From Cyclobacterium sp. 1_MG-2023 (lineage in GTDB: Bacteria; Bacteroidota; Bacteroidia; Cytophagales; Cyclobacteriaceae), in the NCBI RefSeq assembly GCF_030546805.1, contig NZ_JAUOPC010000009.1, positions 62,001-126,000 of the forward strand: a stretch of 64,000 nt of DNA, read 5' to 3'. Every line of letters starts with the position of its first letter. The stretch's first letter is position 1. Positions 18,089 to 28,125 of the stretch are shown piece after piece. The notes under the pieces were generated by a model. That model was given only the letters and a program-made list of their open reading frames with translations. It had not been told where the DNA came from and made no database searches. Position numbers and translations under genes: made by a program.

Positions 18089-20581
18089 TTATAGGTTATT
18101 CAATAACTGTTCCAAAGTGTTTTCATCTTGGACCAATACTTCCCTAGCCTTACTGCCTTCAAAAGCGCCAACAATTCCGGCAGCTTCCAGTTGATCAATT
18201 ATTCTTCCTGCACGATTATAACCAAGCTTCAGTTTTCTTTGGATCAGGGAAGTACTGCCTTGCTGATGCATTACAATAAGTCTGGCGGCGTCATCAAATA
18301 AGGCGTCTCGTTCCGACAAGTCAACTTCTCCAATGCCGCTGTCGCCTTCTTCTCCAACAAATTCAGGCAGCAGGTAGGCGTCAGAATAGCCTCTTTGGTC
18401 GCCTATCCAATCACATACCGCGTCTACTTCAGGGGTGTCTAAGAAAGCGCACTGTAAGCGAATGACATCAGAACCCATAGATAATAACATGTCGCCCATA
18501 CCAATCAATTGTTCAGCCCCTCCTGCATCCAGAATGGTACGGCTATCAATTTTACTGGTTACCCTGAAGGACAGCCTGGCAGGGAAGTTGGCTTTGATTA
18601 TACCTGTAATCACATTAACCGATGGTCTTTGGGTGGCTAGGACCAGATGTATTCCAATGGCTCTGGCCAATTGCGCTAGTCTGGCAATGGGCCCCTCAAT
18701 TTCCTTGCCTGCAGTCATCATCAAATCGGCAAGTTCATCAATCACCAGAACAATATAGGGCATAAATTTATGGCCTTTGTCAGGGTTTAGCTTTCGAGCG
18801 ACAAATTTGGCATTGTATTCCTTCAGGTTCCTACATCCTGCATCTTTTAATAAATCGTATCTGTTGTCCATTTCTATACACAGGGAATTCAATGTATAGA
18901 TCACTTTTTTTGTATCGGTGATTATGGCTTCCTCAGCATTTGGAAGTTTGGCAAGAAAATGCCTTTCAATTTTATTAAATAGCGTTAACTCTACCTTCTT
19001 AGGATCCACCAGAATAAGCTTAAGCTGGGATGGATGCTTTTTATAAATTAGGGAAGCTAGAATCATATTCAAGCCTACTGACTTACCCTGCCCGGTTGCT
19101 CCGGCCATTAATAAGTGGGGCATTTTGGCCAAATCAACAACAAATACCTCATTGGATATGGTTTTTCCCAATGCTACTGGAAGCTCCTTGTCGCTCTTCA
19201 TGAATTTCTCGGTGCCCAATACGGAGCGGGCAGCCACCAATTCTCTATTCTTGTTCGGAACCTCTATGCCTATCGTTCCTTTTCCTGGAATTGGAGCAAT
19301 AATACGAATCCCCAATGCAGCCAAGCTAAGCGCGATATCATCTTCCAGGTTTTTAATTTTGCTTATTTTTACCCCCGGTTCGGGAATAATTTCATATAGG
19401 GTTACCGTAGGGCCTATGGTGGCTTTAATTTCCTGTATGCCTATTTTAAAGTTAATAAGCGTTTCAACAATCTTATTTTTATTCTCCTCTAATTCCTGCC
19501 TTGTCACAGTGACCTTTTGCTGGTCATATTCGTTGAGCAAAGTCAAGGTAGGGAACTGATAGCTCGGAAGGTCAAGGGTAGGGTCGTATGGATCCAAGTT
19601 TTCAACCATCTCGGCAGTCTTTTCTTCATTTCCCTTGTTCTTTACAACGAAGTTATTGCCTGCCAATGGATCTTCAGTTTCCACCGGGCCATCTTTTGTC
19701 GTGTCTTCTACCTTAAATGCAGGGGAAGAGATTTTGTCTTTTTTGGAAACCTGTGCTGACTTATCTGCATCAGAAACCTTCCAGCTGTTGGCATCAGATT
19801 TTTCTTCCTCCTCTTCCGGTTCATCTTCCTCCGCCTCAGTTTCCTCTATGGGTTCATCAATAAAATCGTCTTCATCTTTGCCCTCGGGGACATAATTGTT
19901 CTGCCTGTCTTCAGTATCTGTGGCTTGTGATGTTTCTTTTTCAGAGCCATTGAACCAAGTAATTTGATCCACATTGAAAAATACGATAACAAAAATCAAC
20001 AAGGACCCAAAGATTAGGATAAAGGTGCCCCAGCCAAGAAAGGCATCCGAAAGCATGGCAAGTTCATAACCAAAACCCCCACTAAGAAATGCCAGGTAAT
20101 TATAGCCATCAATCAGATGAACCAGATAGCCCATCAGTAGTCCCAACCATACCAAAAAGAACAATGAAAATCCCGCATAGCGGGTAAGGGATACCAGAGA
20201 GTTTTTGAAAGATAACCTGTAGCCCAAAAAGAACAAGAATGGAGGAAAGAACAAGGCAGCGATTCCAAACCAGCGGTAAATCATGAAATAACTCATAACA
20301 GCCCCCGTATAGCCCAATAGATTTTGGGTTTCACCTGCCTTGGTACGAATTGGCATTCCTGATGCGTTAACGAGGCTTTGGTCTGCCTGTCCTACAAACA
20401 GGTAACTCAAAAAAGCCAAAAACATAAAAACAGAAAACATCAAAAAGAGGATTCCAAAAGATAAACTCCAGCGTTTATCATTGAAAAAAGCCCAATTGAA
20501 TTTTCTTTTACTTTTGGGGGCTGGTTTCCCAGGGGTCTCCTTCTTTTTAAAAGTGTTTTTTTTGTACGTATTTGCAGCCAT
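18089..20581 (-). CDS. ftsK: DNA translocase FtsK
   Basis: Couples chromosome segregation to division. The N-terminal membrane part (about residues 40-220) has four to five segments. A strongly acidic linker follows (about 230-270, rich in Glu and Asp). Next is the motor with Walker A GATGQGKS near residue 492 and Walker B VLVIDELADLMM. The C-terminal gamma winged helix (QRKLKLGYNRAGRIIDQLE) recognises polar KOPS-like DNA signals. The 830-residue length is typical for the phylum, where the linker is short. It heads a likely ftsK-lolA transcript. Confidence 0.97.
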   Translation of the reverse strand: MAANTYKKNTFKKKETPGKPAPKSKRKFNWAFFNDKRWSLSFGILFLMFSVFMFLAFLSYLFVGQADQSLVNASGMPIRTKAGETQNLLGYTGAVMSYFMIYRWFGIAALFFPPFLFFLGYRLSFKNSLVSLTRYAGFSLFFLVWLGLLMGYLVHLIDGYNYLAFLSGGFGYELAMLSDAFLGWGTFILIFGSLLIFVIVFFNVDQITWFNGSEKETSQATDTEDRQNNYVPEGKDEDDFIDEPIEETEAEEDEPEEEEEKSDANSWKVSDADKSAQVSKKDKISSPAFKVEDTTKDGPVETEDPLAGNNFVVKNKGNEEKTAEMVENLDPYDPTLDLPSYQFPTLTLLNEYDQQKVTVTRQELEENKNKIVETLINFKIGIQEIKATIGPTVTLYEIIPEPGVKISKIKNLEDDIALSLAALGIRIIAPIPGKGTIGIEVPNKNRELVAARSVLGTEKFMKSDKELPVALGKTISNEVFVVDLAKMPHLLMAGATGQGKSVGLNMILASLIYKKHPSQLKLILVDPKKVELTLFNKIERHFLAKLPNAEEAIITDTKKVIYTLNSLCIEMDNRYDLLKDAGCRNLKEYNAKFVARKLNPDKGHKFMPYIVLVIDELADLMMTAGKEIEGPIARLAQLARAIGIHLVLATQRPSVNVITGIIKANFPARLSFRVTSKIDSRTILDAGGAEQLIGMGDMLLSMGSDVIRLQCAFLDTPEVDAVCDWIGDQRGYSDAYLLPEFVGEEGDSGIGEVDLSERDALFDDAARLIVMHQQGSTSLIQRKLKLGYNRAGRIIDQLEAAGIVGAFEGSKAREVLVQDENTLEQLLNNL

Positions 20582-20645
20582 GGTGCTTCCTTTCTCCGCT
20601 GTAGGGATGTAATTTAATGCTTGCTTTGGTAATATAAAAGTTCTC

Positions 20646-21686
20646 TTATCGTACTGAATTATTTACCAGGCCTTTTTTCAATCTTTTTATTAGGCTGGGC
20701 CCCTCATAAATCATACCAGTATATACCTGTATCAGACTAGCCCCGGCCGCTAATTTTGCCTTGGCATCTTCCACAGAAAAAATTCCACCGACGCCAATTA
20801 CCGGAAATGCATTTCCTGATTTTTGAGTCAGGTACCTTATGACTTCAGTACTCCTCTCGTTCAATACTTTTCCGCTTATGCCTCCTGCTCCAATGGCTTT
20901 GACCTGTGCAGCATCTGTCTTCAATACCTCCCTGTCTATGGTGGTATTGGTAGCAATCACTCCTGCAATCTTTGTTTCCTGCACTATTGAGATGATATCA
21001 TCAAGTTGTCCATCCGTTAAATCCGGTGCGATTTTTAGCAAAATAGGCTTGGGTTTGTCGTAAGTAAAATTGGCTTCATTCACTACGGCCAAGAGTTTCT
21101 TTAAAGGCTCCTTCTCCTGTAATTCCCGCAAATTCGGCGTATTGGGAGAGCTTACATTTACCACAAAATAATCTACATGTGCATGCAAGGCATGTAGGCA
21201 AAAAAGGTAATCCAAAATGGCATCCTCATTTGGGGTAACTTTGTTTTTACCGATATTTCCTCCCACCAAAACATCAGATTTTCTATTTTTCAACCTTTCC
21301 ACAGCTGCTGCCACTCCACCATTGTTGAAGCCCATCCTGTTGATCAGTGCTTGGTCTTCCGGAAGGCGAAACATTCTTGGCTGTGGATTTCCATCCTGAG
21401 GTTTTGGGGTTAAGGTGCCAATTTCAATAAAGCCAAATCCTAAAAGAGACATTTCATCAATAAGCTTGGCGTCCTTGTCAAAACCGGCGGCCAATCCTAT
21501 GGGATTTTTAAACTTTAAACCAAACACTTCTCTTTCCAGCTCCTTGTGTTCAAATGCAAAATTCCCCTTTATTGCTTGTTTAAGCAGGGGTAAATTAAAC
21601 AATATTTTGATCCAGGAAAATGTGAAATGATGTGCAGATTCCGGATTTTTTAGAAAAAGAAGGGGCTTTATGATCTGTTTGTACAC
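20646..21686 (-). CDS. pyrD: Dihydroorotate dehydrogenase (quinone), class 2
   Basis: Oxidises dihydroorotate to orotate in pyrimidine synthesis and passes electrons to the quinone pool at the membrane. A short N-terminal amphipathic extension (residues 1-40) typical of class 2 enzymes precedes the barrel. FMN-binding signatures include [13 protein letters not shown] and [16 protein letters not shown], with the catalytic serine in [11 protein letters not shown]. The start is GTG at 21686. The protein is complete at 346 residues. Confidence 0.96.
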   Translation of the reverse strand: MYKQIIKPLLFLKNPESAHHFTFSWIKILFNLPLLKQAIKGNFAFEHKELEREVFGLKFKNPIGLAAGFDKDAKLIDEMSLLGFGFIEIGTLTPKPQDGNPQPRMFRLPEDQALINRMGFNNGGVAAAVERLKNRKSDVLVGGNIGKNKVTPNEDAILDYLFCLHALHAHVDYFVVNVSSPNTPNLRELQEKEPLKKLLAVVNEANFTYDKPKPILLKIAPDLTDGQLDDIISIVQETKIAGVIATNTTIDREVLKTDAAQVKAIGAGGISGKVLNERSTEVIRYLTQKSGNAFPVIGVGGIFSVEDAKAKLAAGASLIQVYTGMIYEGPSLIKRLKKGLVNNSVR

Positions 21687-21928
21687 GACGTTGAATTTTT
21701 CTCAGGCACAAAAATAACGCAATTCTTTGACAATCGACCGGAATTGCTCCAGCAATATGGAAGATATTAAAAATGGCGAGAGGAAATAAAAGTTGGAAAA
21801 TCTAGTAGAGATATAGCACTGCATTAAAAACAGTTTTCTCTCCTATACCCGGAATTGGCAACAAGTGTAAGCATTGTCTTACCAATCATCCATTAAAATC
21901 ATTGAGCAGTGGTATTTTAACCTTCACC

Positions 21929-22561
21929 TTAGGGTTTGATTTTGGAAAAAACATAGCCCAACTCAGTAGCAATCTGCAAACTTCTTTCCTCGTATTTTTC
22001 TGCTTGTACAGGGCTATTGTCAAAGGCTTTGGGATCCTCAAAGGTTATTGGGATACGTTTCTCTGCTCCCGGAATAAATGGGCAGCCTTCATCAGCCTGA
22101 GAGCAAGTCATAATTGCCGCAAAATTTGATTTGGGATTAAAAGCATCGTCAAACCTTTTAGAAAAGCCTACAATAGGATGTTGGTTTTCTGCATATTTAA
22201 TTGCGTAGACAGGATTTTCTCCTTTCGATAGGCTTTGAATATGAAATCCTGAATTTTCAAGGGTTTCTGCAACCATAGGGAAAAGGGCTGTGGCTTCAGT
22301 TCCTCCGGAATAACAAACCACATTACTTATTCCAAAATTATGGGCCATCAACTGGGCCCAAACCTGTGATAAATGACTCCTTCTGGAATTATGGGTGCAG
22401 ATAAAATTAAGTCGAATTTCTTGTTGTGTATCTGCTTTAGCTTGAATAAAATCAATCAAAGGCTGTAACGCCTTTTTGCGTGTCTCCGGTATATCTACCA
22501 GGTTTAAGGTGCTAATGGTGTTGGTTAATGGTTGAAGAATTTTTGACTGAGTCGTTTCCAT
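21929..22561 (-). CDS. Arsenate reductase-like low-molecular-weight phosphatase with N-terminal extension
   Basis: The P-loop CTHNSRRS (C-x5-R-S, about residues 50-57) is the active site of low-molecular-weight tyrosine phosphatases and thioredoxin-type ArsC. A further Cys in MTCSQADEGCPFIPG could serve in the thiol relay of arsenate reductase, and the C-terminal DDP-like segment (FEDPKAFDNSP) fits. An N-terminal extension of about 45 residues, helical by eye, precedes the P-loop, making the protein longer (210) than typical ArsC (about 140). The neighbouring ArsR-type gene supports an arsenic or metalloid role. No arsenite efflux pump is in the window. Confidence 0.82.
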   Translation of the reverse strand: METTQSKILQPLTNTISTLNLVDIPETRKKALQPLIDFIQAKADTQQEIRLNFICTHNSRRSHLSQVWAQLMAHNFGISNVVCYSGGTEATALFPMVAETLENSGFHIQSLSKGENPVYAIKYAENQHPIVGFSKRFDDAFNPKSNFAAIMTCSQADEGCPFIPGAEKRIPITFEDPKAFDNSPVQAEKYEERSLQIATELGYVFSKIKP

Positions 22562-22667
22562 GAGTGATGGATTTTATTACTGAGTATGGAATAGGATTGA
22601 TCTTAATAAATGATTCCGTAATGAATTTGGTCTCAACGGCTAAAATTCAGTTTTAGGTTCTTTATCT

Positions 22668-23000
22668 TTAGCAGCAAGTGGGCTTAATGGAATGGCCTTG
22701 GTTTAAAAAATCGGTCAATATTGCTTTCATGGCGGCCCATTTTTCTTTGTTGATGCAGTAACAAACACTTGTTCCTTCCACATTGCCCTGTATTAGTCCT
22801 AACTGTTTAAGCTCTTTTAAATGTTGGGATATGGTAGGTTGGGCCAGACCGATTTCATTGACGATATCTCCACAAACGCAGGAATCAATTTTAAACAGGT
22901 ATTGTAAAATGGATACCCTGGCTGGATGCCCAAAGGCTTTTGCAAACAAAGCGATTTCGTTTTGTTTGTCGGTAAATATCTCTGTTTTTGCTAAGCCCAT
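22668..23000 (-). CDS. ArsR/SmtB family metalloregulator
   Basis: A winged-helix repressor of 110 residues. The metal-sensing cysteine pair sits in CVCGDIVNEIGL, the ArsR alpha-3-type ELCVCDL-like motif, followed by the recognition helix LAQPTISQHLKELKQLGLI. The tail ends in CC, which may add thiol ligands. Binding of As(III) or a related metalloid would release it from DNA. The DNA directly upstream (23017-23040) is AT-rich with a short palindrome ATTGCAAT, a plausible autoregulatory operator. It is placed just before the arsenate-reductase-like gene and is probably co-transcribed with it. Confidence 0.9.
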   Translation of the reverse strand: MGLAKTEIFTDKQNEIALFAKAFGHPARVSILQYLFKIDSCVCGDIVNEIGLAQPTISQHLKELKQLGLIQGNVEGTSVCYCINKEKWAAMKAILTDFLNQGHSIKPTCC

Positions 23001-23147
23001 CCTTGGTTATTGTTTGATTGCAATATTACGATAATTAATTAAATACTCAAAACAGGATATGGTTCTTTATGGTGAATGATTCATTAAATTTAAAGAGGTA
23101 ATATATTTTGTTTGGTAAGGGCTTATGTAATTCCTAATCTATGGAAT

Positions 23148-23189
23148 GATGGGCTTCACCCATCCCGTTGAGATATCAGCCTTTTAGGC
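23148..23189 (+). repeat. Dispersed intergenic repeat, copy 1
   Basis: A 42-base element beginning with the hairpin GATGGG CTTCA CCCATC and ending AGCC TTTT AGGC. It matches the element at 24740-24781 at 36 of 42 positions by eye. The two copies bracket the creD gene. Confidence 0.75.
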
Positions 23190-23263
23190 AAAGGTTTCAC
23201 ATTTTTCGGGAAAGAAAATGCGAAACCTTTGGGCTACCTCTATCTCTAAATGTGGCAGGATTA

Positions 23264-24586
23264 CTATTTTTCTCCTTCCAAGTTAATATTGTACCAATCA
23301 ATCTTACGTGAGAAGTACATAACCAGCCCCAGAATAATGAATAAACCGATACTTCCAATAAGGAGCGCATAGTCCTGAAGTTGAATAATTACAAAGATGA
23401 AGCTGTAAAGCACCGTTAAAATTCCGGTGATCAGCATGGTTAATTTACCCGATTTTAAGATGGCCCTCACGTATCCTGCGATAAGGGACAAAGTTGCTAT
23501 AGCGGAAACAATAAAGGCGAGATTAAATTTAAGGTGTTCGGATATGGAAAGTAAAAGCGTATAAAAAACAATCAATGAAACCCCAACCAGGATGTATTGG
23601 ATTGGGTGAATAAAAATTTTATTTAGTACCTCAATAAAGAAAAATACAAGGAAGGTAAAGCCAATAAATAAGATTGCATATCGGATGGATCTGTAGGTTT
23701 TTTGGTAATTGTCGACTGGCAGGAGTAGGTCTATTCCAAAAGAAGAGGGATCAATGGAATGTCGGCTTCCGGCCCATATTTGAGGGTAGTTTCTATTTAA
23801 ATGCAAGATGTTCCAATTCGCATTGAATCCCTTATCATTTACTTCTCTATGGTCGGGCAAAAATGCACCATTAAAACTTGGGTTGGGCCATTCTGAAGAT
23901 AAATCAATATCCGTTATTTTGCCAACCGGGGTAAAATACAGTTTTTGGCTTCCTTTTATGTCTAGACTCAAATCAAAATCGTAAATTTTATCAACATTTG
24001 GGTCGATCGCTAAAGAAGCATTGATGCCGCTACCTGCGATATCATTGGTAGGTACACCGGGATTGAAGGAGACCTTTTCCTTATTCCAATTCAAATTCAC
24101 TTGTTCTTCGATCCCTCTGAGGTCATTTATCCCCAACACAAATTCTGCCTGATCAAATAAAATATCTTTAGTTTGGATATCAAGTGCTTTCAGGTCAAAT
24201 TGGTTAAATGTTCCAGAAATATCAAGTTTAGAATTGTAGACGACGATTTCGTAGATGCCTCTATGGCGTTTCTCGGGGTTTATATTGCCGGAAATATTAA
24301 GCTTTGTTGGTAATATATGGAGATGCTCTTTTATCTGAACTATTTTTTCAATGGAATCTTTGGGTGAAAATTGCTTTACATAGCGATGGTAAGGAATGGA
24401 AATAAAAGGACCGGAAATTGTCTGTTCCTCACCCCATTTGGCACTGACTTCCCTGATTGCTTCATCTTGGGTCCACTCCCTTTCACTAATTAAATTTTCA
24501 ATCATAAAAGTTGGAATGAGTAATAACAAACCGATGATGGTGATTGTAGTTACTTTAAAGTAAATATTGGTTTTTAAGTTTTTCAT
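23264..24586 (-). CDS. creD: CreD-like inner membrane protein
   Basis: The N-terminal signature after the first transmembrane segment, ISEREWTQDEAIREVSAKWG with a following GPFISIPY, is diagnostic of the CreD family. A large periplasmic domain (about residues 40-290) is followed by five to six C-terminal membrane segments (about 300-430). In gammaproteobacteria CreD is controlled by the CreBC two-component system and affects envelope integrity. No creB or creC gene is near, so the regulation here is unknown. At 440 residues it is full length. The gene is flanked by two copies of a 42-base repeat. Confidence 0.9.
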   Translation of the reverse strand: MKNLKTNIYFKVTTITIIGLLLLIPTFMIENLISEREWTQDEAIREVSAKWGEEQTISGPFISIPYHRYVKQFSPKDSIEKIVQIKEHLHILPTKLNISGNINPEKRHRGIYEIVVYNSKLDISGTFNQFDLKALDIQTKDILFDQAEFVLGINDLRGIEEQVNLNWNKEKVSFNPGVPTNDIAGSGINASLAIDPNVDKIYDFDLSLDIKGSQKLYFTPVGKITDIDLSSEWPNPSFNGAFLPDHREVNDKGFNANWNILHLNRNYPQIWAGSRHSIDPSSFGIDLLLPVDNYQKTYRSIRYAILFIGFTFLVFFFIEVLNKIFIHPIQYILVGVSLIVFYTLLLSISEHLKFNLAFIVSAIATLSLIAGYVRAILKSGKLTMLITGILTVLYSFIFVIIQLQDYALLIGSIGLFIILGLVMYFSRKIDWYNINLEGEK

Positions 24587-24739
24587 TGGAAGGGAGGCTT
24601 ACAATTGTTTATACGGAGAAAGGGACTGTATTTTTTCAGATTATCAAAGAGTGTGCCTTACTAGGTTAAATTTGGTTAAACCCAGAATCGAGAAATGAAA
24701 TATTTTGCCCTGGCTTGTGGAATCACTAAACTATGTACC

Positions 24740-24781
24740 GATGGGCTTCACCCATCGCTATGAGATGCCAGCCTTTCAGGC
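24740..24781 (+). repeat. Dispersed intergenic repeat, copy 2
   Basis: Same 42-base element as at 23148-23189, with the GATGGG / CCCATC hairpin fully conserved. The differences fall mostly in the spacer between the two small hairpins, and both hairpins keep their pairing, which suggests that the structure matters. Confidence 0.75.
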
Positions 24782-24809
24782 CTCCACTTTATAGAAATAA
24801 CTTTATTCT

Positions 24810-24900
24810 AGCCCTGCAGGGGCGAAATATCCTAGCACAGGGTGAAGCCCTGTGTCAGCATCAACAATTGTAAATCCAAGCCCTGGAGGGGCGGAATATC
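24810..24900 (+). repeat. Tandem hairpin-type repeat cluster
   Basis: Two 22-base units, AGCCCTGCAGGGGCGAAATA and AGCCCTGGAGGGGCGGAATA (plus TC), flank a perfect seven-base-pair hairpin CACAGGG / CCCTGTG at 24836-24854. This resembles the REP-like intergenic repeats often seen in Bacteroidota genomes. Transposition or RNA function cannot be judged from one locus. Confidence 0.6.
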
Positions 24901-25148
24901 TTATCTACATGAAGTATCAACGCTTTGCTAAAACCTCCAAACAACCTGATTTTTTCGCGATTGCAACCCTTCCCATAAACATGGCACAGGCTTCCTGAAT
25001 CCTATGGCACAATCCGAGTTAAATCCATGTAGTTGTAAACAGAAACCCATGAAGGATTTCTCTCGCTATGAGGTGATTAGTGACTTATGTCATACAAGTT
25101 CTACTATGTTTCAAGTAGTTTTAAAATGAAAACCAAAAGAAGCTTGTT

Positions 25149-25997
25149 ATGAAAAAGATTTTGTTTGCCACGGATTTTTCTGAAAATGCTGAAAAGTCTC
25201 TTGATTTTGCATTAAACCTTGCTAGAAACCATGGTGCTGAATTGATAATGCTTCATGTATTTGAAGTGCCTACTGCATGGGAATATCCCTACATAGAAGA
25301 CCCCCTTGATATGGAACAGCAGGGTATTAGGGAGGCAGAGAAAAAATTAGTAGCGCTCTTCGAATCCCATACCGGGAGCGATGAAGTTTTGGATGTGACT
25401 TACCTGACTGTTGAAAATGATTCTATGACAAAGGGGATATTAGAGGCCATAGAAAAGAGCAGTGCGGACCTTGTGGTGATGGGAACCAAAGGAGGGAGTA
25501 AAGTCAAAGAATTGCTGATTGGAAGTACCACCAAATCTCTATTGAGCAAGTCTCCCGTCCCAATTTTGGCTGTACCGGAGAACGTTTTAGCATTTAAATT
25601 GAAAAAAGTGCTTTTCGCCTCTGATTTCCAAAAAGAAGACCTCAAGGCCCTGCAAGATTTGGTACAAATCATATCTCCTTTTCATCCTGAAATCATTGTT
25701 ACGCATGTAAGTAAATATGATGAGGCTGAAAGTGCCGAGTTTTTCGAATACTTTAAAAAACAAATTCATGACCTGATAGACTATCCTAATATTAGTTTTC
25801 AGGGGCTGTATTCTGAGAAAGCGGAAGATCGATTAGTGCATTTTATAGATCAAAACCAGATAGACCTATTGGTTATGCTGGAAAAGAAAGAGAACGGACT
25901 ATTGGAAAAATTGTTTCATCCGGATCTGGTGAAAAAAATGGAGTTCCGGAGTCATGTGCCTGTTCTGAGTTTAATGAAAAACAATTATTCCAACTGA
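25149..25997 (+). CDS. Tandem-domain universal stress protein
   Basis: It contains two Usp domains (about residues 1-145 and 150-282), each starting with a strand such as KKILFATDFSENA and KKVLFASDFQKED. Domain 1 ends with the ATP-binding pattern GTKGGSKVKELLIGSTTKS (G-x2-G-x9-GS). Domain 2 lacks this pattern, so probably only the first half binds nucleotide. Cytoplasmic. The exact role is unknown; such proteins respond to starvation, redox or envelope stress. A small membrane-protein gene follows 38 bases later and may share the transcript. Confidence 0.92.
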   Translation: MKKILFATDFSENAEKSLDFALNLARNHGAELIMLHVFEVPTAWEYPYIEDPLDMEQQGIREAEKKLVALFESHTGSDEVLDVTYLTVENDSMTKGILEAIEKSSADLVVMGTKGGSKVKELLIGSTTKSLLSKSPVPILAVPENVLAFKLKKVLFASDFQKEDLKALQDLVQIISPFHPEIIVTHVSKYDEAESAEFFEYFKKQIHDLIDYPNISFQGLYSEKAEDRLVHFIDQNQIDLLVMLEKKENGLLEKLFHPDLVKKMEFRSHVPVLSLMKNNYSN

Positions 25998-26035
25998 ATC
26001 AAAATCAATAATCTACTTTGTAACCTTATAATATC

Positions 26036-26323
26036 ATGATAACTAAAAGAATTTCCTGGATTTTAATTGTCCTTTCCATCCTTATTGGTGGCTATTTTTA
26101 TGGCATTGCCTACCAAAATTATGCCGCTAGTTTCTTGCAATTGTTTGCTGTTGTGCCATTTCTAATGTTTATGGCAGGTGTACATGGCTTATTGACCCAT
26201 AATATCAGTCCCCGAACAAAGCACAATATGCTTGTTTATCCTTTGGTGATGGGCTTGATCTATGTCGTTATGTTTTTCATCCATCTCTTTATCATTTTCC
26301 CTTTAATTTGTCCGGGACTTTGA
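26036..26323 (+). CDS. Small integral membrane protein (95 aa)
   Basis: Three hydrophobic helices (about residues 6-25, 31-53 and 66-92) separated by a short basic loop (SPRTKHN) predict an inner-membrane protein with little soluble mass. I recognise no family. It follows the universal stress protein gene closely on the same strand, which suggests a shared stress-related transcript, but nothing in the protein shows function. Confidence 0.65.
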   Translation: MITKRISWILIVLSILIGGYFYGIAYQNYAASFLQLFAVVPFLMFMAGVHGLLTHNISPRTKHNMLVYPLVMGLIYVVMFFIHLFIIFPLICPGL

Positions 26324-26571
26324 TTGACAGGCATTTTACTATATAATTCCTCATGGTGTGGTCTATACTAAACGTTTCTGTGAGGCATAGAGAACCCTAA
26401 GGTTTAAATAAGAGGGAAAAGGTATAGGGATTAGGTGGAGGTATTCTCAAATCTTGCTTTAGTCCATAACTAGTCCGCTATATCTAACATTATAATTATT
26501 TGTGGCCTTGTGCTTTCATAATTCTTTCTTAATTTCATTCGATTTTAACCAAGTATATTTTCGATCACCTT

Positions 26572-28125
26572 ATGAAAGTCTTTTCTACTCTATTTATTGC
26601 CCTATTTCTTTTTGTTGGATTCAGTTCCTTTGGACAAACAACATCCCAAGCGATTTCCAAAATCAACACCGAAGGCTTTCAGCGGTCACAGGTCATGCAG
26701 CTTATAGGAGATTTGTCCGATGTTTATGGGCCTAGATTGACCGGTACCGATCAGTACCTTACCGCAGCCCATTGGGCGAAGAAAACCATGGAAGCTTGGG
26801 GAGTGGACAAGGTGTATTTCGAGAATTATTGTGACGACTGTATGGGTTGGGAAGTGAAGTCATTTAATGTGGAAATGATTGAACCGGCCTATATGAAAAT
26901 AGATGCCTATCCTTATGCCTGGACCGAAAGTTCCAAGGGTGTGCAAATAGGGGACATGGTATGGATAGAAAATTATGGAGCTATTGAAGCCGTGAAAAAA
27001 CAATGGGCAGGGAAACTGAAAGGGAAGACGGTATTGATAGGCTCGGTTCCCAAGAAAAACATGTTGTTCGATCCACTTTCGGAAAGATTTACCGAAGAGG
27101 AAATCGAGGGCGCTAAAAAAGATATACTACCAGCCTCTCCAAGTCCATTGGGCCCAACTTCCGGAAATGTTGACCTGGTAGCAAATAAGGATGTTGTTTT
27201 TGAAAAAGGAATGCGGAAGAACGATGCTTTTTATGCCTTCCTGAAAGAAGAAGGAGCATTAAGTATTTTAGGAACTACCCCTTTATTTCCAGGTATTGTT
27301 CATCCGAGTGGTACCTACAGTTTTAGAGAAAGTCACATCAAATCAGTGCCCTATTTTGCAATCTCTCCGGAAAGTTTCGGGAAATTAAAACGTCTTGTTG
27401 ACAGAGAAATCCATCCAAAAATCAAATTTCATTTGGATTCAGAGCTTTATTTGAAGCCGGAAAATAATGTGAACATCATAGGAGAAATTACAGGTTCAGA
27501 CCCCAAATTAAAAGATGAAGTGGTGATGATAGGTGCCCATTTTGACACTTGGCATCCGGCATCCGGCGCCACAGACAATGGAGCAGGCACCGGTGTGATG
27601 ATGGAAGTGATGCGTATCCTCAAAGCCACAGGATTGAAACCCAAGCGAACCATAAGAATTGCCCTATGGGGAGGCGAGGAACAAGGCTTTTTAGGTTCAT
27701 TGGCCTATGCTGAGGACCACTATGGCAAAGTAGGGGAAACAAGCAGAAAGAAGGAAGTTGAAAAAATTTCTGCCTATTTAAACATGGACAATGGGGCAGG
27801 TAAAATGCGAGGCATCTACCTGCAGGGAAATGAAGGCGTACGACCTGTTTTTGAGGAAATGCTGGCGCCTTATGATCATCTTGATGTGGGTAATCTAAGT
27901 ATTCAAAATACCAACTACACCGACCACGATGTTTTTGATTATTACAAAATCCCCGGATTCCAGATCATTCAGGACATGTTAAACTATTTCACCGTAACCC
28001 ACCATACCAACCTGGATGCCTTGGAATACGTGCCCGAACGAGATGTGATGATCAATGCCACAGTAATTGCATCCCTTGTCTATCAAATTGCAGAGAGAGA
28101 GGAAATGATGCCTAGGGAGGAGTAG
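26572..28125 (+). CDS. Secreted M28 family metallopeptidase
   Basis: A signal peptide (residues 1-21, ending SSFGQ) directs export. A protease-associated-like insert occupies about residues 90-270. The M28 zinc aminopeptidase core follows: first metal ligand in GAHFDTWHP, bridging Asp in GATDNGAGTG, catalytic and ligand glutamates in WGGEEQGFLGS, Asp in YLNMDNGAG, and the final His in NYTDHDVFDYY. All metal positions look intact. It probably releases amino acids from peptides in the periplasm or outside the cell. It is monocistronic. Confidence 0.93.
   Translation: MKVFSTLFIALFLFVGFSSFGQTTSQAISKINTEGFQRSQVMQLIGDLSDVYGPRLTGTDQYLTAAHWAKKTMEAWGVDKVYFENYCDDCMGWEVKSFNVEMIEPAYMKIDAYPYAWTESSKGVQIGDMVWIENYGAIEAVKKQWAGKLKGKTVLIGSVPKKNMLFDPLSERFTEEEIEGAKKDILPASPSPLGPTSGNVDLVANKDVVFEKGMRKNDAFYAFLKEEGALSILGTTPLFPGIVHPSGTYSFRESHIKSVPYFAISPESFGKLKRLVDREIHPKIKFHLDSELYLKPENNVNIIGEITGSDPKLKDEVVMIGAHFDTWHPASGATDNGAGTGVMMEVMRILKATGLKPKRTIRIALWGGEEQGFLGSLAYAEDHYGKVGETSRKKEVEKISAYLNMDNGAGKMRGIYLQGNEGVRPVFEEMLAPYDHLDVGNLSIQNTNYTDHDVFDYYKIPGFQIIQDMLNYFTVTHHTNLDALEYVPERDVMINATVIASLVYQIAEREEMMPREE

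Larger units (their letters stand above)
24587..25148. other. Intergenic region rich in small hairpin repeats
   Basis: About 560 bases with no gene. It holds the second 42-base repeat (24740-24781), two near-identical 22-base units (24810-24831 and 24879-24900) and a hairpin between them (24836-24854). The rest is AT-rich leader DNA of the universal stress protein gene. Confidence 0.6.
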
